NCBI RefSeq assembly: GCF_000014565.1
Contig: NC_008268.1
Location: forward strand, 7,010,501-7,074,500
From: Rhodococcus jostii RHA1
GTDB lineage: Bacteria; Actinomycetota; Actinomycetes; Mycobacteriales; Mycobacteriaceae
Reading direction: 5' to 3'
DNA length: 64,000 nt
Under the pieces are notes generated by a model that was not told the origin of the DNA, ran no database searches, and saw nothing but the letters and a program-made list of their open reading frames with translations. The position numbers and the translations under genes are program-made. Within the stretch, counting starts at the first letter, position 1. Each line of letters opens with the position of its first letter. Positions 1 to 11,016 of the stretch are shown here, piece by piece.

Positions 1-66
1 CGCGATCGTGATGCGCAGGACGCCGTCTTCGAGCTGTACTTTGCTGAGTCCATCGAGAGAAGTCAC
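1..66 (-). CDS. Enoyl-CoA hydratase/isomerase family protein (N-terminal fragment, cut by window edge)
   Basis: Only the first 22 codons are inside the window, read leftward from a GTG at 66. The peptide VTSLDGLSKVQLEDGVLRIT has the typical start of the crotonase family: a short lead, then a beta strand of the V-x-L-x-x-G-V-L-x-I-T-I pattern that precedes the R-P-x-x-x-N-A motif. That would make it a CoA-thioester hydratase or isomerase, but the active-site region lies outside the window, so this is a pattern match on a short peptide. It is transcribed away from rpmB's terminator. Confidence 0.5.
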   Translation of the reverse strand, partial: MTSLDGLSKVQLEDGVLRITIA

Positions 67-151
67 CGTTGCACCTTACGTGGGCCCCCGCCGGGGCCCG
101 ACGTGCCCCGATGCGCTGCGACGACGCCGAATCGGACAGGTGTGGCGACAT

Positions 152-192
152 AAAAAAACTGCGCCCCCGACACCTAAGTGTCGGGGGCGCAG
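152..192 (-). terminator. Intrinsic terminator of rpmB
   Basis: A perfect 15-bp inverted repeat (159-173 paired with 178-192, loop CTAA) is followed on the minus strand by seven T residues (complement of the A run at 152-158). It lies 22 bp past the rpmB stop codon. This is a textbook rho-independent terminator, unusual in an actinobacterium in having a full U-tract. Confidence 0.9.
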
Positions 193-214
193 TGACATCG
201 CACGCAGCGTCGGG

Positions 215-406
215 TCAGCCCCGAGCAACCTTTCCAGCCTTCAGGCAGGAGGTGCAGACGTTGACCTTCCGGGTGTTTCCGGGGGCAACCTCGGCACGAA
301 CAGTCTGAATGTTCGGGTTCCAGCGACGGTTGGTACGCCGGTGCGAGTGCGAGACCGACTTACCGAAGCCGGGCCCCTTGGCGCATACGTCGCAGACGGC
401 AGCCAT
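215..406 (-). CDS. rpmB: 50S ribosomal protein L28
   Basis: Encodes 63 residues starting [20 protein letters not shown], the canonical bacterial L28 start. It carries zinc-binding pairs CDVC and CTSC, so it is the C+ (zinc-containing) paralogue. The body is rich in Arg and Lys ([12 protein letters not shown]), as expected for an rRNA-binding protein of the large subunit. It is monocistronic on the minus strand, divergent from the DAK2 gene at 618, and ends in a strong intrinsic terminator. Zinc-independent C- L28 paralogues are often under Zur control; the cysteines here indicate the zinc-replete form. Confidence 0.95.
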   Translation of the reverse strand: MAAVCDVCAKGPGFGKSVSHSHRRTNRRWNPNIQTVRAEVAPGNTRKVNVCTSCLKAGKVARG

Positions 407-617
407 AGTCGCGAACTCCTTCAAGATAGTGAACTGTGAAATTTGCTGGCCTCGTGGAGACAGGACACAGCAAGCGCGCCCTGTACGAGGCAACCGTGCA
501 AGAGTAGCCGCTCGAGTGCGGATTGGCCAAACCCGGTCCCGAAGCGCTCGGACCGCGGGCCCGATCATCGTCCCCCGACTAGTCTGACGGCACCTTCCCA
601 TTCCCTGGCCGGAGAGG

Positions 618-2330
618 ATGACAGTGGCCCCTGAGCTCCCGATGGACGGGCGAGTCCTCGAATCGTGGGCGCGGACCGCCGTCGCGGGTCTGGAAAAGCG
701 GTGCGAGGAGATCAACAGCCTCAACGTCTTTCCGATCCCGGACTCCGACACGGGCACCAATCTGCTGTTCACGATGCGTGCGGCGCTGGGTGCGATCGAC
801 GAGTTCGCGGGCAGCGGCACCAAGGACGTCCGGCAGGTGGCCATCGCCCTGGCTCGGGGCGCGGTCGCCGGCGCGCGCGGGAACTCCGGGGTGATCCTGT
901 CCCAGGTGCTGCGAGGGATTGCGGAAGCAGCCGTTACCCCCGCCGTCGACACCAGGACCGTCCGGACCGGGCTGCTGATGGCCACCAACCTGGTGACGGA
1001 CGCGGTGAGCTACCTGGTGGAGGGGACCATCGTCACCGTGCTGCGCTGCGCCGCCGACGCCGCGGCGGAGTATCCGGACGAGGCGCCGATCGCGGTCACG
1101 GCCCGCGCAGCCGCGGATGCGGCGGCGTCCGCGCTCACCAGGACGCCGTCGCAACTCGAGGTGCTCGGCACCGCAGGCGTCGTCGATGCGGGAGGACTCG
1201 GCCTCGTCGTGATCCTCGACGCTCTCGTCACAGCGGTGACGGGGGCACCGCCCGATCGCGCACCGATCGCGCTCCACGTTCCGCGCCGCACCCCGTCCAG
1301 GCATCGCGCAGAGCTCGTCCCCGTTTCCGCGCCGCCCGCGTCGCAGGGCCCGCACGCGCATCCGGGACCCGGACCCGACTGCGACGAGGGTTCGGATCAG
1401 GATTTCGAGGTGATGTACCTGGTCGCGGAGTCCGACGAGGACCGCATGGCGGAGTTGCGCACCACGCTGAACGCCCTCGGGGACTCGATCGTGATCGTCG
1501 GCGACGGCGGCGGAGGCTGGTCGGTGCACGTGCACTGCACGGACGCGGGCGCAGCCGTGGAGGCCGGCCTCTCGGCGGGACGCATCCACGGAATCCGGGT
1601 CAGCAGCTTCCTCGTGGATGCGCGGGACCAGGGGTTGCTCGTTCCACCGGTCCGGACCCGGCCGGATCAGGGGGAGCGGGGAATCGTCGCCGTCGTGGCC
1701 GGTGACGGTGCCGCCGAACTATTCGCTAGCGAGGGCGCGACAGTCCTCCGATGCGACGACGCCCCCGTCACCCGGGCCCAGCTCCTCGGCATCATCAGGC
1801 AGATGGGACGCACCGAGGTGCTCGTCCTCCCCAACGGCGCGCTGACGGCGCAGGAACTCGTCGCGGTCAGTGCCGCGGCGAGGGACGCCCGGCACGAGGT
1901 CCTGCTGCTCGCGACGTCCGCGATGGTGCAGGGACTCGCGTCCCTGGCGGTGCACGACCCCGAGCGTGAGGCGGTGGACGACGCCTTCGCGATGTCGGAG
2001 GCCGCCGCCGCCACCCGCTGGGGATCGCTGCGCATCGCCAGGGAACGGGCCCTCACCTATGTGGGCACGTGCGAACCGGGCGACGGCATCGGACTGATGG
2101 GTCACGAGGTGATCGTCATCGAACCGGACGCGGTCGCGGCCGGACGGCGACTCGTCGACCTCGTCCTCGGCGCGGGTGGCGAACTGGTGACGCTCCTGAT
2201 GGGGTCGGAGGCGCCGGACGGGCTGGACACGGAACTGGCCGATCACATCTCGCAGCGGCACCCCGGCGTCGAGGTGATGATCTACCACGGTGGACAGCCT
2301 GGAGATCTGTTGCAACTCGGGGTGGAATGA
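618..2330 (+). CDS. DAK2/DegV-linked fatty acid kinase-like protein (YloV/FakA family)
   Basis: 570 residues. The N-terminal DhaL (DAK2) domain, about residues 10-205, holds the nucleotide/Mg motif D42-S-D-T-G-T-N48 and the [12 protein letters not shown] segment, which bind ATP. A linker of about 60 residues rich in Pro and Ala follows, then the middle and C-terminal domains of the YloV/FakA type (about 270-570). In Firmicutes FakA phosphorylates fatty acids presented by a DegV-family FakB. Here the family match is clear but the substrate is inferred. The ATG is chosen after the GGAGAGG at 611-617. It sits directly upstream of recG with an almost overlapping stop/start, as in mycobacteria (Rv2974c-recG). 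Confidence 0.85.
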   Translation: MTVAPELPMDGRVLESWARTAVAGLEKRCEEINSLNVFPIPDSDTGTNLLFTMRAALGAIDEFAGSGTKDVRQVAIALARGAVAGARGNSGVILSQVLRGIAEAAVTPAVDTRTVRTGLLMATNLVTDAVSYLVEGTIVTVLRCAADAAAEYPDEAPIAVTARAAADAAASALTRTPSQLEVLGTAGVVDAGGLGLVVILDALVTAVTGAPPDRAPIALHVPRRTPSRHRAELVPVSAPPASQGPHAHPGPGPDCDEGSDQDFEVMYLVAESDEDRMAELRTTLNALGDSIVIVGDGGGGWSVHVHCTDAGAAVEAGLSAGRIHGIRVSSFLVDARDQGLLVPPVRTRPDQGERGIVAVVAGDGAAELFASEGATVLRCDDAPVTRAQLLGIIRQMGRTEVLVLPNGALTAQELVAVSAAARDARHEVLLLATSAMVQGLASLAVHDPEREAVDDAFAMSEAAAATRWGSLRIARERALTYVGTCEPGDGIGLMGHEVIVIEPDAVAAGRRLVDLVLGAGGELVTLLMGSEAPDGLDTELADHISQRHPGVEVMIYHGGQPGDLLQLGVE

Positions 2331-2338
2331 GGAATTCG

Positions 2339-4597
2339 ATGGCCACATTGTCCGACCGGCTCGATCATCTGCTGGGGAAGAAGACCGCCGACGCGCTCGA
2401 GGAGGCGTTCGACATCCGTACGGTCGAGGACCTGCTGCGGCACTACCCGCACCGGTACGCCTCGCAGGGTCGCGAGCTCGCGGAGAAGGACCCGCCGGAG
2501 GGCGAGCACATCACGATCATCGCCCGGGTCACGTCCGCGGCCGTCGTGAAGATGAAGAACCGGCCGGGCAGCATGCTCAAGGTGGTCCTGTCCACCGATA
2601 CCCAGAACGTGGACGTCACCTTCTTCAGCCCGCAGAAGGTCAAGCACGTGATCAAGCCGGGTGTGCGCGCGATGTTCTCGGGAACGGTCAAGTACTTCCG
2701 CCAGAAGTGGAGCCTCACCCACCCGAGCTACCTCATCCTTCCCGAGCCGCGGGCCGGCAGCGAGGACCCCGTCGTGAACGTCGGCCGGATCCGCGGCGCC
2801 GGGGATCTCGCAGGAATCGCCCGGGCGTCGCAGGAAGCCGGTGCCGGGGTCGACATGTCCGTGTTCGACCGGGCGCTGATCCCGCTCTATCCGGCCACGC
2901 GGGACGTCGAGAGCTGGACGATCATGAAATGCGTCCGCCAGATCCTGGACCAGCTCGATCGCGTCGACGACCCCCTGCCGGAGAACATCCGGGCCGAACG
3001 CGACCTGATCGGCCTCGACGAAGCGCTCCGGTCGGTCCACCTGCCCGACACCCGCGAGGACGTGGAGAACGCCCACGACCGTCTGCGGTTCGACGAGGCG
3101 ACGGCGCTGCAACTGGTTCTCGCCCGTCGCCGCCACGACAACGCCGAGCGAGTCGCGCCCGAGTGCCCGCCCGTGCCCGGCGGGATCGCCGACGTGTTCG
3201 AGAAGATGCTTCCATTCCAGCTCACCGACGGTCAGCACGCGGTCGCCGACGAGATCTCGGCCGACCTGGCGCAGCCGCACCCGATGAGCAGGCTCCTGCA
3301 GGGTGAGGTGGGTTCGGGTAAGACGATCGTGGCCCTGCGCGCCATGCTCCAGGTGGTCGACGCCGGCTACCAATGCGCCCTGCTCGCCCCGACCGAGGTG
3401 CTCGCGACGCAGCACGCCCGGTCGCTGCGGGCGATGCTCGGCTCCCTCGCGACCGCCGGGGAACTCGGGGCGCACGAGAAGGCCACACGGGTGGCGCTGC
3501 TGACGGGGTCGATGCCGGTCGCCGCCAAACGCACGGCTCTGAACGAGGCGATCACCGGCGACGCCGGGATCGTCATCGGCACGCACGCCCTCATCCAGGA
3601 CAACGTCGAGTTCTTCAACCTCGGGATGGTGGTGGTCGACGAGCAGCACCGGTTCGGTGTCGAGCAGCGCGACCGGCTGCGGTCGAGGGCGCGGGAGGGG
3701 CTGAGCCCGCACCTGCTGGTGATGACGGCGACGCCGATTCCCCGCACCATCGCGATGACGGTGCTCGGCGATCTCGAGGTGTCGACGCTGCGGCAGCTGC
3801 CGAAGGGCAGGTCGCCGATCAAGAGCAGTGTGGTACCCGCGTCCCAGAAGCCGCAGTGGGTCGCGCGCGCGTGGGAACGGATCCGCGAGGACGTGGCCGA
3901 GGGGAGGCAGGCCTACGTCGTGTGCTCGCGCATCGGCGACGGCGAGAAGGGTGACGGCGAGGACGCGTTCGACGAGAAGGCGCCCGAGACGAAGTCCGCC
4001 GTCGAGGTGTTCGAGGAGTTGAGTGGCAGCATCATGCCCGACCTGCGGGTGGGTCTGCTGCACGGCCGTCTTCCCGCGGACGAGAAGGACGCGGTGATGC
4101 GCGACTTCACGGCCGGCGACATCGACGTCCTGGTGTGCACCACGGTCGTCGAGGTCGGCGTCGACGTCCCGAACGCGACGATCATGGTGATCGTCGACGC
4201 GGACCGTTTCGGTGTGAGTCAGCTGCACCAGCTGCGCGGACGCGTCGGCCGTGGCAGACACCAGGGCCTGTGCATTCTCGTCACGGAGATGAATCCGGGC
4301 GGTCCCGCCTACGAGCGTCTGTCGAACGTGGCGTCGACCAACGACGGTTTCGAGCTCGCGCAACTCGACCTCGCCACCCGCCGCGAGGGCGACATTCTCG
4401 GTGCGGCGCAGTCGGGCACGACGTCCACGTTGCGGCTGTTGTCGTTGCTCGGCCACGAGGACGTCATCGCTGCGGCGTCCGAGTTCGCGCGTTCGGTGAT
4501 CGCGGACGATCCGCGCCTCGACAACCATCCCGGGCTGTCGGCGATGGTGACCTCGGCGCTCGACGCGGACCGCATCGAGTATCTGGAGAAAACGTGA
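2339..4597 (+). CDS. recG: ATP-dependent DNA helicase RecG
   Basis: 752 residues, a normal RecG length. It reverses stalled replication forks and migrates branched DNA. Seen: N-terminal wedge/OB domain (residues about 55-190), Walker A LQGEVGSGKT near residue 320, the DEQH box VVVDEQHRFGVEQRDRL near 432, motif III MTATPIPRT, and C-terminal helicase motifs TTVVEVGVDVPNA and LHQLRGRVGRG. The frame is open well upstream. I chose the ATG at 2339 (MATLSDRLDHL) because a GAGG lies 6-7 bases before it; the ATG at 2327, overlapping the previous stop, is the alternative. It is probably translated with the upstream DAK2 gene. Confidence 0.95.
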   Translation: MATLSDRLDHLLGKKTADALEEAFDIRTVEDLLRHYPHRYASQGRELAEKDPPEGEHITIIARVTSAAVVKMKNRPGSMLKVVLSTDTQNVDVTFFSPQKVKHVIKPGVRAMFSGTVKYFRQKWSLTHPSYLILPEPRAGSEDPVVNVGRIRGAGDLAGIARASQEAGAGVDMSVFDRALIPLYPATRDVESWTIMKCVRQILDQLDRVDDPLPENIRAERDLIGLDEALRSVHLPDTREDVENAHDRLRFDEATALQLVLARRRHDNAERVAPECPPVPGGIADVFEKMLPFQLTDGQHAVADEISADLAQPHPMSRLLQGEVGSGKTIVALRAMLQVVDAGYQCALLAPTEVLATQHARSLRAMLGSLATAGELGAHEKATRVALLTGSMPVAAKRTALNEAITGDAGIVIGTHALIQDNVEFFNLGMVVVDEQHRFGVEQRDRLRSRAREGLSPHLLVMTATPIPRTIAMTVLGDLEVSTLRQLPKGRSPIKSSVVPASQKPQWVARAWERIREDVAEGRQAYVVCSRIGDGEKGDGEDAFDEKAPETKSAVEVFEELSGSIMPDLRVGLLHGRLPADEKDAVMRDFTAGDIDVLVCTTVVEVGVDVPNATIMVIVDADRFGVSQLHQLRGRVGRGRHQGLCILVTEMNPGGPAYERLSNVASTNDGFELAQLDLATRREGDILGAAQSGTTSTLRLLSLLGHEDVIAAASEFARSVIADDPRLDNHPGLSAMVTSALDADRIEYLEKT

Positions 4598-4752
4598 GAA
4601 CTTACTTCGCTTCACGTAAATCTTCGCTCGTCTGTTTCGGGTCTGTTGCAGAATTCGCACACGTCAGGGGGGTCTTTGTGAAGTTTGTGGAGGATCCTGA
4701 AATGTGGGATGCCACTTCTCCGCGGCCGTCCGCGGCGGGGTAGTTTGCTCCA

Positions 4753-7700
4753 ATGTTCTCCAAAGTCCTGGTCGCCAACCGTGGCGAAATTGCGATCCGC
4801 GCTTTCCGTGCCGCCTACGAACTAGGTGCTGGAACGGTCGCGGTGTTCCCGTACGAGGATCGGAACTCGATCCACCGTCTGAAAGCTGATGAGAGTTATC
4901 AGATCGGCGAGGAGGGACACCCGGTTCGGGCGTACCTCTCCGTCGACGAGATCGTCTCCGCGGCCAAGCAGGCAGGCGCCGACGCCATCTACCCCGGCTA
5001 CGGCTTCCTTTCCGAGAACCCGGATCTCGCCGCCGCGTGCGCCGAGGCGGGCATCACGTTCGTGGGTCCCTCCGCCGAGGTGCTCGAGCTCACCGGCAAC
5101 AAGGCGCGTGCGATCGCCGCGGCGAAGGCCGCCGGTCTGCCGGTGCTGGCGTCGTCGGAGCCGTCCGCCGATGTGGACGAGTTGCTGGCCGCGGCCGAGA
5201 CCATGCAGTTCCCGCTGTTCGTGAAGGCCGTCGCCGGCGGCGGTGGCCGCGGCATGCGCCGCGTCGCCGAGCGGGCTCAGCTCAAGGAGTCCATCGAGGC
5301 CGCCGCGCGTGAGGCCGAGTCGGCCTTCGGCGACCCGACGGTATTCCTCGAACAGGCCGTCGTCGACCCGCGTCACATCGAGGTCCAGATCCTGGCCGAC
5401 GGTCAGGGCAACGTCATCCACCTGTTCGAGCGGGACTGCTCGCTGCAGCGCCGCCACCAGAAGGTGATCGAGCTCGCGCCGGCCCCGAACCTTTCGGAAG
5501 AGCTGCGGGCGAAGATTTGCGCGGACGCAGTGGCGTTCGCGAAGGAGATCAACTACTCCTGCGCGGGCACCGTCGAATTCCTCCTCGACACCCGCGGCAA
5601 CCACGTCTTCATCGAGATGAACCCCCGCATCCAGGTCGAGCACACCGTCACCGAAGAGGTCACGGACGTCGACCTCGTGCAGTCGCAGCTGCGGATCGCG
5701 TCGGGGGAGACCCTCGCGGACCTGGGCCTGAGCCAGGACAAGATCACGCTGCGCGGTGCGGCTCTGCAGTGCCGCATCACCACCGAGGACCCCGCCAACG
5801 GGTTCCGCCCGGACACCGGCCGGATCACCGGGTACCGCACCCCGGGTGGTGCCGGCATCCGCCTCGACGGCGGGACGTCGGTCGGCGCGGAGGTTTCCGC
5901 GTACTTCGATTCGATGCTCGTCAAGCTGACGTGCCGCGGCCGCGACTTCGAGACCGCCGTCGCCCGGGCCCGCCGCGCGGTCACCGAGTTCCGCATTCGC
6001 GGTGTGTCGACGAACATCCCGTTCCTGCAGGCGGTGCTCGACGACCCCGATTTCAAGGCCGGCCGGGTCACCACGTCATTCATCGAGGAGCGCCCCCAGC
6101 TGCTCACGCTGCGCAGCTCCGCCGACCGTGGCACCAAGATCCTCACCTACCTCGCCGACGTGACGGTCAACAAGCCGCACGGCGAGCGGCCGTCGGCGGT
6201 GTACCCGCGCGACAAGCTGCCCCAGATCGACCTGTCCACCCCGCCGCCGGACGGCAGCCGTCAGAAGCTGCTCGCCCTCGGGCCGGAGGGATTCGCCAAG
6301 GCACTGCGGGAGCAGAAGGCCCTCGCCGTCACCGAGACCACGTTCCGTGACGCACACCAGTCGCTGCTCGCGACCCGCGTGCGGACCAGCGGTCTGCTCG
6401 ACGTCGCCGGGCACGTCGCCCGGCTGACCCCCGAGCTGCTGTCCATCGAGGCGTGGGGTGGTGCGACCTACGACGTGGCGCTGCGGTTCCTGCACGAGGA
6501 CCCCTGGTACCGGCTGGCCGCTCTGCGCGAGGCCGTGCCGAACATCTGTTTGCAGATGCTGCTGCGCGGACGGAACACCGTCGGCTACACCCCGTACCCG
6601 GAGAAGGTGACGCGGGCGTTCGTCGAGGAGGCCACCAACAGCGGCATCGACATCTTCCGCATCTTCGACGCCCTCAACAACGTCGACCAGATGCGACCGG
6701 CCATCGACGCCGTCCGCGAGACCGGCACCGCTCTCGCCGAGGTCGCCCTGTCCTACACCGGCGACCTGTCGAACCCGGACGAGAAGCTGTACACCCTCGA
6801 CTACTACCTGCGCCTGGCGGAGGAGATCGTCGAGGCCGGTGCGCACATCATCGCGATCAAGGACATGGCCGGACTGCTCCGCGCCCCCGCCGCCACGACC
6901 CTGGTGACGGCGCTGCGCGAGAACTTCGACCTGCCCGTGCACGTGCACACCCACGACACCCCGGGTGGTCAGCTCGCGACGTACCTGGCCGCATGGCAGG
7001 CAGGCGCGGATGCGGTCGACGGTGCCTCGGCCGCGATGGCGGGCACCACCAGCCAGCCGGCGTTGTCGGCGATCGTGGCCGCGGCCGCGCACTCCGAGTA
7101 CGACACCGGCCTGGACCTGCAGGCCGTGTGCGACCTCGAGCCGTACTGGGAAGCGCTGCGCAAGGTGTACAAGCCGTTCGAGTCCGGGCTGCCGGCCCCG
7201 ACCGGACGCGTCTACACGCACGAGATCCCCGGCGGCCAGCTGTCGAACCTGCGCACCCAGGCCGTTGCGCTCGGTCTCGGTGACAAGTTCGAGGAGGTCG
7301 AGGCCAAGTACGCGGCCGCCGACCGGATGCTCGGGCGCCTCGTCAAGGTCACCCCGTCGTCGAAGGTGGTCGGCGACCTCGCCCTGCACCTCGTCGGATC
7401 CGGAGCGTCCACCGAGGAATTCAAGGAGAACCCGGCGAAGTTCGACATCCCCGATTCGGTGGTCGGGTTCCTGCGCGGCGAACTGGGCACCCCGCCCGGC
7501 GGCTGGCCCGAACCGTTCCGTACCCGGGCCCTCGAAGGTCGCGGAGCCGCCAAGCCCGAGGTGGCTCTGTCCGCGGACGACGAGAAGGCACTCGCGGGCA
7601 CGTCCGCGGAACGTCGGGCGACGCTCAACCGGTTGCTGTTCCCCGGCCCGACGAAGGAATTCCTCGAGCACCGGGACAAGTACGGCGACACGTCGCAGCT

Positions 7701-8157
7701 CTCGGCGAACCAGTTCTTCTACGGCCTGCGCCGCGGCGACGAGCACCGGGTCCGCCTCGCACCGGGTGTCGAGCTGATCATCGGGCTCGAGGCCATTTCC
7801 GAACCCGACGAGCGGGGATACCGCACCGTCATGTGCATCCTCAACGGTCAGCTGCGTCCGGTGTCGGTGCGCGACCGGTCCATTTCCAGTGAGCTCCCGG
7901 CCGCCGAGAAGGCCGACAAGAACAACCCCGGCCATGTGCCGGCGCCGTTCGCCGGTGTGGTGACCCTCGCCGTGACCGAGGGCCAGCACATCGCCGCCGG
8001 CGACACGATCGCGACCATCGAGGCCATGAAGATGGAAGCGGCCATCACCGCCCCGCGAAGTGGCACGGTCTCCCGGCTGGCCATCGGATCGGTCCAGCAG
8101 GTGGAGGGCGGCGACCTCCTCGCCGTCGTGTCGACGGGGGAGTCCGCGAGCGAGTGA
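4753..8157 (+). CDS. pyc: Pyruvate carboxylase
   Basis: 1134 residues, the full single-chain enzyme that carboxylates pyruvate to oxaloacetate with biotin and ATP. Domains in order: biotin carboxylase/ATP-grasp (1 to about 455, with glycine loop GGGGRGMR), carboxyltransferase of the HMG-CoA-lyase TIM-barrel type (about 525-800, starting [16 protein letters not shown], with metal-binding HVHTHD), the PYC_OADA region, and a C-terminal biotinyl carrier with EAMKME, where Lys1093 is the biotinylated residue. About 155 non-coding bp precede it, so it probably has its own promoter. The stop codon overlaps the GTG start of rsmD, the same order as in mycobacteria (pca, Rv2967c). Confidence 0.97.
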   Translation: MFSKVLVANRGEIAIRAFRAAYELGAGTVAVFPYEDRNSIHRLKADESYQIGEEGHPVRAYLSVDEIVSAAKQAGADAIYPGYGFLSENPDLAAACAEAGITFVGPSAEVLELTGNKARAIAAAKAAGLPVLASSEPSADVDELLAAAETMQFPLFVKAVAGGGGRGMRRVAERAQLKESIEAAAREAESAFGDPTVFLEQAVVDPRHIEVQILADGQGNVIHLFERDCSLQRRHQKVIELAPAPNLSEELRAKICADAVAFAKEINYSCAGTVEFLLDTRGNHVFIEMNPRIQVEHTVTEEVTDVDLVQSQLRIASGETLADLGLSQDKITLRGAALQCRITTEDPANGFRPDTGRITGYRTPGGAGIRLDGGTSVGAEVSAYFDSMLVKLTCRGRDFETAVARARRAVTEFRIRGVSTNIPFLQAVLDDPDFKAGRVTTSFIEERPQLLTLRSSADRGTKILTYLADVTVNKPHGERPSAVYPRDKLPQIDLSTPPPDGSRQKLLALGPEGFAKALREQKALAVTETTFRDAHQSLLATRVRTSGLLDVAGHVARLTPELLSIEAWGGATYDVALRFLHEDPWYRLAALREAVPNICLQMLLRGRNTVGYTPYPEKVTRAFVEEATNSGIDIFRIFDALNNVDQMRPAIDAVRETGTALAEVALSYTGDLSNPDEKLYTLDYYLRLAEEIVEAGAHIIAIKDMAGLLRAPAATTLVTALRENFDLPVHVHTHDTPGGQLATYLAAWQAGADAVDGASAAMAGTTSQPALSAIVAAAAHSEYDTGLDLQAVCDLEPYWEALRKVYKPFESGLPAPTGRVYTHEIPGGQLSNLRTQAVALGLGDKFEEVEAKYAAADRMLGRLVKVTPSSKVVGDLALHLVGSGASTEEFKENPAKFDIPDSVVGFLRGELGTPPGGWPEPFRTRALEGRGAAKPEVALSADDEKALAGTSAERRATLNRLLFPGPTKEFLEHRDKYGDTSQLSANQFFYGLRRGDEHRVRLAPGVELIIGLEAISEPDERGYRTVMCILNGQLRPVSVRDRSISSELPAAEKADKNNPGHVPAPFAGVVTLAVTEGQHIAAGDTIATIEAMKMEAAITAPRSGTVSRLAIGSVQQVEGGDLLAVVSTGESASE

Positions 8158-8720
8158 CTCGGATCATCGCGGGACTCGCGGGCGGTCGACGCCTGCGAGT
8201 CCCGCCGAGCGGGACCCGGCCCACCTCGGACCGGGTCCGCGAGGCATTGTTCAGCGCCCTGCACAGCCGGATGGATCTCGAAGGCGCGTCCGTCCTCGAC
8301 CTCTACGCGGGGTCGGGGGCGCTCGGCCTGGAGGCGCTCTCCCGGGGTGCGGACCGCGTCGTCCTCGTCGAGTCCGACTCGAAAGCGGCGGGCATCATCA
8401 AGCACAACGTGACGACGGTCGGTCTGCCGGGAGCGGAAGTGCGCGGCGCTCCGGTGGCGGCGGTGCTCGCGGGCACCGCCGACCGGCCGTACGACCTGGT
8501 GATGGCGGATCCGCCGTACGCCGTCGACGACGAGGCGGTACAGACGGTGCTCGGCCACCTCCGGGTCAACGGCTGGGTCGGCGACGGCTCGATCGTGGTG
8601 CTCGAGCGGTCGTCGAGGTCACCCGAGACAGCCTGGCCCGAGGGCTTCGCGCCCGTCAAGGCGAAGAAGTACGGCGAGGCGAGAATCGAATTGGCGACCT
8701 GCTACGGTCTGGACTCATGA
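8154..8720 (+). CDS. rsmD: 16S rRNA (guanine(966)-N(2))-methyltransferase RsmD
   Basis: 188 residues. The SAM-binding loop [18 protein letters not shown] (48-65) and catalytic DPPY (119-122) are those of the RsmD N2-guanine methyltransferases. It modifies G966 of 16S rRNA in the assembled 30S head. It starts at a GTG overlapping the pyc stop (GTGA), and its own stop overlaps the ATG of coaD (ATGA), so pyc-rsmD-coaD is a translationally coupled operon. The rsmD-coaD pairing is widely conserved. Confidence 0.95.
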   Translation: MTRIIAGLAGGRRLRVPPSGTRPTSDRVREALFSALHSRMDLEGASVLDLYAGSGALGLEALSRGADRVVLVESDSKAAGIIKHNVTTVGLPGAEVRGAPVAAVLAGTADRPYDLVMADPPYAVDDEAVQTVLGHLRVNGWVGDGSIVVLERSSRSPETAWPEGFAPVKAKKYGEARIELATCYGLDS

Positions 8721-9211
8721 CTGGCGCTGTCTGCCCCGGATCCTTCGACCCCGTGACCAATGGCCACCTTGACGTGATCGGCAGAGCTGCCGCGCAGTTC
8801 GACGAGGTCATCGTGACGGTCATGGTCAACAAGAGCAAGCGTGGCCTGTTCACCGTCGAAGAGCGCATCGAGATGCTCGAAGACTCGACCAGTGAGCTGC
8901 CCAACGTGCGAGTGTCCTCGTGGCACGGCCTGCTGGTGGATTACGCCAAGCAGCAAGGGATCACAGCGATCGTCAAGGGCCTGCGCGGCGCCAACGACTT
9001 CGACTACGAGCTGCAGATGGCGCAGATGAACCAGAAGCTCAGTGGCGTCGACACCCTCTTCATCCCGACCAACCCCACCTACAGCTACCTGTCGAGTTCG
9101 CTCGTGAAGGAAGTGGCCACGTTCGGCGGCGACGTCTCCGACATGCTGCCCGAGAAGGTGCACGCCCGCCTTCTCGCGAGGATCGCCGAGCGCGCCGCCG
9201 AGAGCAGCTGA
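8717..9211 (+). CDS. coaD: Phosphopantetheine adenylyltransferase
   Basis: 164 residues. It transfers AMP from ATP to 4'-phosphopantetheine, the penultimate step of coenzyme A synthesis. The N-terminal nucleotidyltransferase signature [12 protein letters not shown] ends in His17, and the C-terminal substrate loop [18 protein letters not shown] is the ISSxxVRE equivalent. The frame is open far upstream, but the ATG at 8717 overlapping the rsmD stop gives the family's exact start. It acts as a cytosolic hexamer in the family. Confidence 0.96.
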   Translation: MTGAVCPGSFDPVTNGHLDVIGRAAAQFDEVIVTVMVNKSKRGLFTVEERIEMLEDSTSELPNVRVSSWHGLLVDYAKQQGITAIVKGLRGANDFDYELQMAQMNQKLSGVDTLFIPTNPTYSYLSSSLVKEVATFGGDVSDMLPEKVHARLLARIAERAAESS

Positions 9212-9319
9212 TACCCGACACACCGGCTGCCACGACACACCCGCGGCGTCCGGTCGGGCAGACTTGCACGAAGAAGGCTGCGCCGACCTGCTGAGGGTCA
9301 TAGATGATTGGGGTTGCTT

Positions 9320-10093
9320 GTGTACCGGGTATTCGAGGCGCTCGACGAACTTGTCGCGATTGTCGAAGAGGCACGCGGCGTACCGATGACCGCCGGCTGC
9401 GTGGTTCCGCGCGGCGACGTCCTCGAACTGCTCGACGACGTGCGCGATGCCATTCCCGGTGAACTCGACGACGCCCAGGACGTCCTGGACCACAAGGACA
9501 AACTGGTGGGGGACGCCCGGTCCAACGCGGAGAAGACCATCTCCAGCGCCAACGCCGAGGCGAACTCCACCATCGAAAACGCGCGAGACGACGCCGACCG
9601 CATTCTGGCGGACGCGAAGGCGCAGGCCGACCGGATGGTCGCCGAGGCCCGCGCGCACGCCGAGCAGTTGGTCACCGACGCGCGCGCCGAGGCCGAGTCG
9701 TCCGTCGCGGAAGGCCAGCGCGAGTACGACGCACTGACGGGTCGTGCGCGCTCCGAAGCCGATCGCATGATCGAGTCGGGCAAGGCGTCGTACGAGAGGT
9801 CCGTTGCGGAGGGTAAAGCCGAGCAGGCACGCCTCGTCTCGCAGACGGAAGTCGTCCAGGCGGCGCACACCGAGTCGGCCCGGGTGATCGACTCCGCGCA
9901 CGCCGAATCGGATCGTCTCCGCTCGGACTGCGATCTGTACGTCGACACGAAGCTCGCGGAGTTCGAGGACTTCCTGAACGGCACCGTCCGGTCCGTGGGC
10001 CGGGGACGTCAGCAGTTGCGGACCGGTTCGGGTGTCCCCGACTACGCCTCGGACTACGACGTCGACGACCGACGGGCGGAGCGTCGCCGCTGA
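9320..10093 (+). CDS. sepIVA: Septum-site DivIVA-like coiled-coil protein SepIVA
   Basis: 257 residues starting at GTG (MYRVFEALDELVAIVEEARG), a start nearly identical to mycobacterial SepIVA (Rv2927c). After a short globular head (1-65) it is a long Ala/Glu/Arg coiled coil with a heptad-like pattern (about 70-220) full of repeats such as ADAKAQADRMVAEARAHAEQ. In mycobacteria SepIVA is essential and localises to the septum and the intracellular membrane domain, linking division and polar growth. A TTG at 9308 would add four residues; conservation favours 9320. It lies upstream of the DUF177-rpmF-rnc-mutM operon, as in M. tuberculosis. Confidence 0.88.
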   Translation: MYRVFEALDELVAIVEEARGVPMTAGCVVPRGDVLELLDDVRDAIPGELDDAQDVLDHKDKLVGDARSNAEKTISSANAEANSTIENARDDADRILADAKAQADRMVAEARAHAEQLVTDARAEAESSVAEGQREYDALTGRARSEADRMIESGKASYERSVAEGKAEQARLVSQTEVVQAAHTESARVIDSAHAESDRLRSDCDLYVDTKLAEFEDFLNGTVRSVGRGRQQLRTGSGVPDYASDYDVDDRRAERRR

Positions 10094-10197
10094 GCGACCG
10101 TCAGGCCGGCGCTCTCGACCGAATTTGGCTCCACCGCGCAGATTGCGTATCGTGGAGTGGTTGCCCTTTGTCGTTTCCCTTTTCTCGAAAGTGAAGT

Positions 10198-10812
10198 TTG
10201 TTGTCATCCCATCGCCACAGCTCATCGCGTTCCCGACGGGACGCGGACTTCGTGCTGGACACGGTCAAACTCGGCCGTCGTCCCGGTTCGATGCGCACCG
10301 TGGAACGGGTGGTGACGGCGCCACAGCGCATCGGTCTCGACCTGATCGCCATCGAGGAAGGATCGGAGATCGATCTCGATCTCCGGTTGGAGGCCGTATC
10401 CGAGGGTGTTCTGGTCACCGGTTCGTTGCGAGCCGACACCGTGGGGGAGTGTTCGAGATGCCTCGAGCCGTTCTCGGACACGGTGGACCTGACTCTCACG
10501 GAGCTGTTCGCTTACCCGGACAGCGCCACGGAAGAGACCACGGAGGAGGGGGAGGTCTATCACGTCGTCGACGACGAGATCGACCTCGAACCCGTCGTGA
10601 TCGACGCCGTCGGCCTCGCACTGCCGTTGCAGCCGCTCTGCAGTGACGACTGCCAAGGATTGTGCCCAGAATGTGGCGTTCGCCTGGCGATTGCCGAATC
10701 TGGCCATGGGCATGACATACTTGATCCTCGCTGGGCTGGTCTTGCAGCCAAATTTGGCGTGGAATCAGAACCCAGCAAGAATCTTGTGAACACCGAAGCC
10801 GAGGAGAAGTAG
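10198..10812 (+). CDS. YceD/DUF177 family protein
   Basis: Up to 204 residues. The core ([14 protein letters not shown] at about 19-32, then the Cys cluster [10 protein letters not shown] and [13 protein letters not shown]) is the DUF177 signature, with C-x2-C and C-x3-C-x3-C-x2-C pairs likely to bind zinc. The family is genetically tied to rpmF in most bacteria and is implicated in 23S rRNA handling; the exact role is not settled. The start is uncertain: TTG at 10198 or 10201 gives a Ser/Arg-rich lead, and GTG at 10252 would trim it to the conserved core. rpmF begins 2 bases after its stop. Confidence 0.85.
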   Translation: MLSSHRHSSSRSRRDADFVLDTVKLGRRPGSMRTVERVVTAPQRIGLDLIAIEEGSEIDLDLRLEAVSEGVLVTGSLRADTVGECSRCLEPFSDTVDLTLTELFAYPDSATEETTEEGEVYHVVDDEIDLEPVVIDAVGLALPLQPLCSDDCQGLCPECGVRLAIAESGHGHDILDPRWAGLAAKFGVESEPSKNLVNTEAEEK

Positions 10813-10814
10813 AA

Positions 10815-10997
10815 GTGGCTGTCCCCAAGCGCAGAATGTCGCGATCCAACACGAGGTCGCGTCGCAGCCAGTGGAAGACCACTGTGCCTACCCTCGTCAC
10901 CTGCCCCAACCGTGGCTGCGGCGAGAAGACGCTGCCTCACGTCGCGTGCCCGTCGTGTGGCACATACAAGGGCCGCCAGGTCACTGCCGCCGTCTAG
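10815..10997 (+). CDS. rpmF: 50S ribosomal protein L32
   Basis: 60 residues, [20 protein letters not shown] at the start, the hallmark L32 N-terminus. Four Cys (CPNRGC and CPSCG) form the zinc ribbon of the C+ form. GTG start with an AG-rich ribosome site inside the end of the DUF177 gene (GAGGAGAAGTAGAA). Large-subunit protein near the peptide exit region. Confidence 0.96.
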   Translation: MAVPKRRMSRSNTRSRRSQWKTTVPTLVTCPNRGCGEKTLPHVACPSCGTYKGRQVTAAV

Positions 10998-11016
10998 TTC
11001 TCCGCGGAGAGGCGTT

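Noticed and set aside
2282..4660. 792-codon minus-strand frame opposite recG
   Set aside because: Composition is Arg/His/Gly-rich with no domain; it shadows an excellent RecG.
8060..8716. Long upstream extension of coaD
   Set aside because: It overlaps rsmD in another frame; the conserved CoaD start is at 8717.
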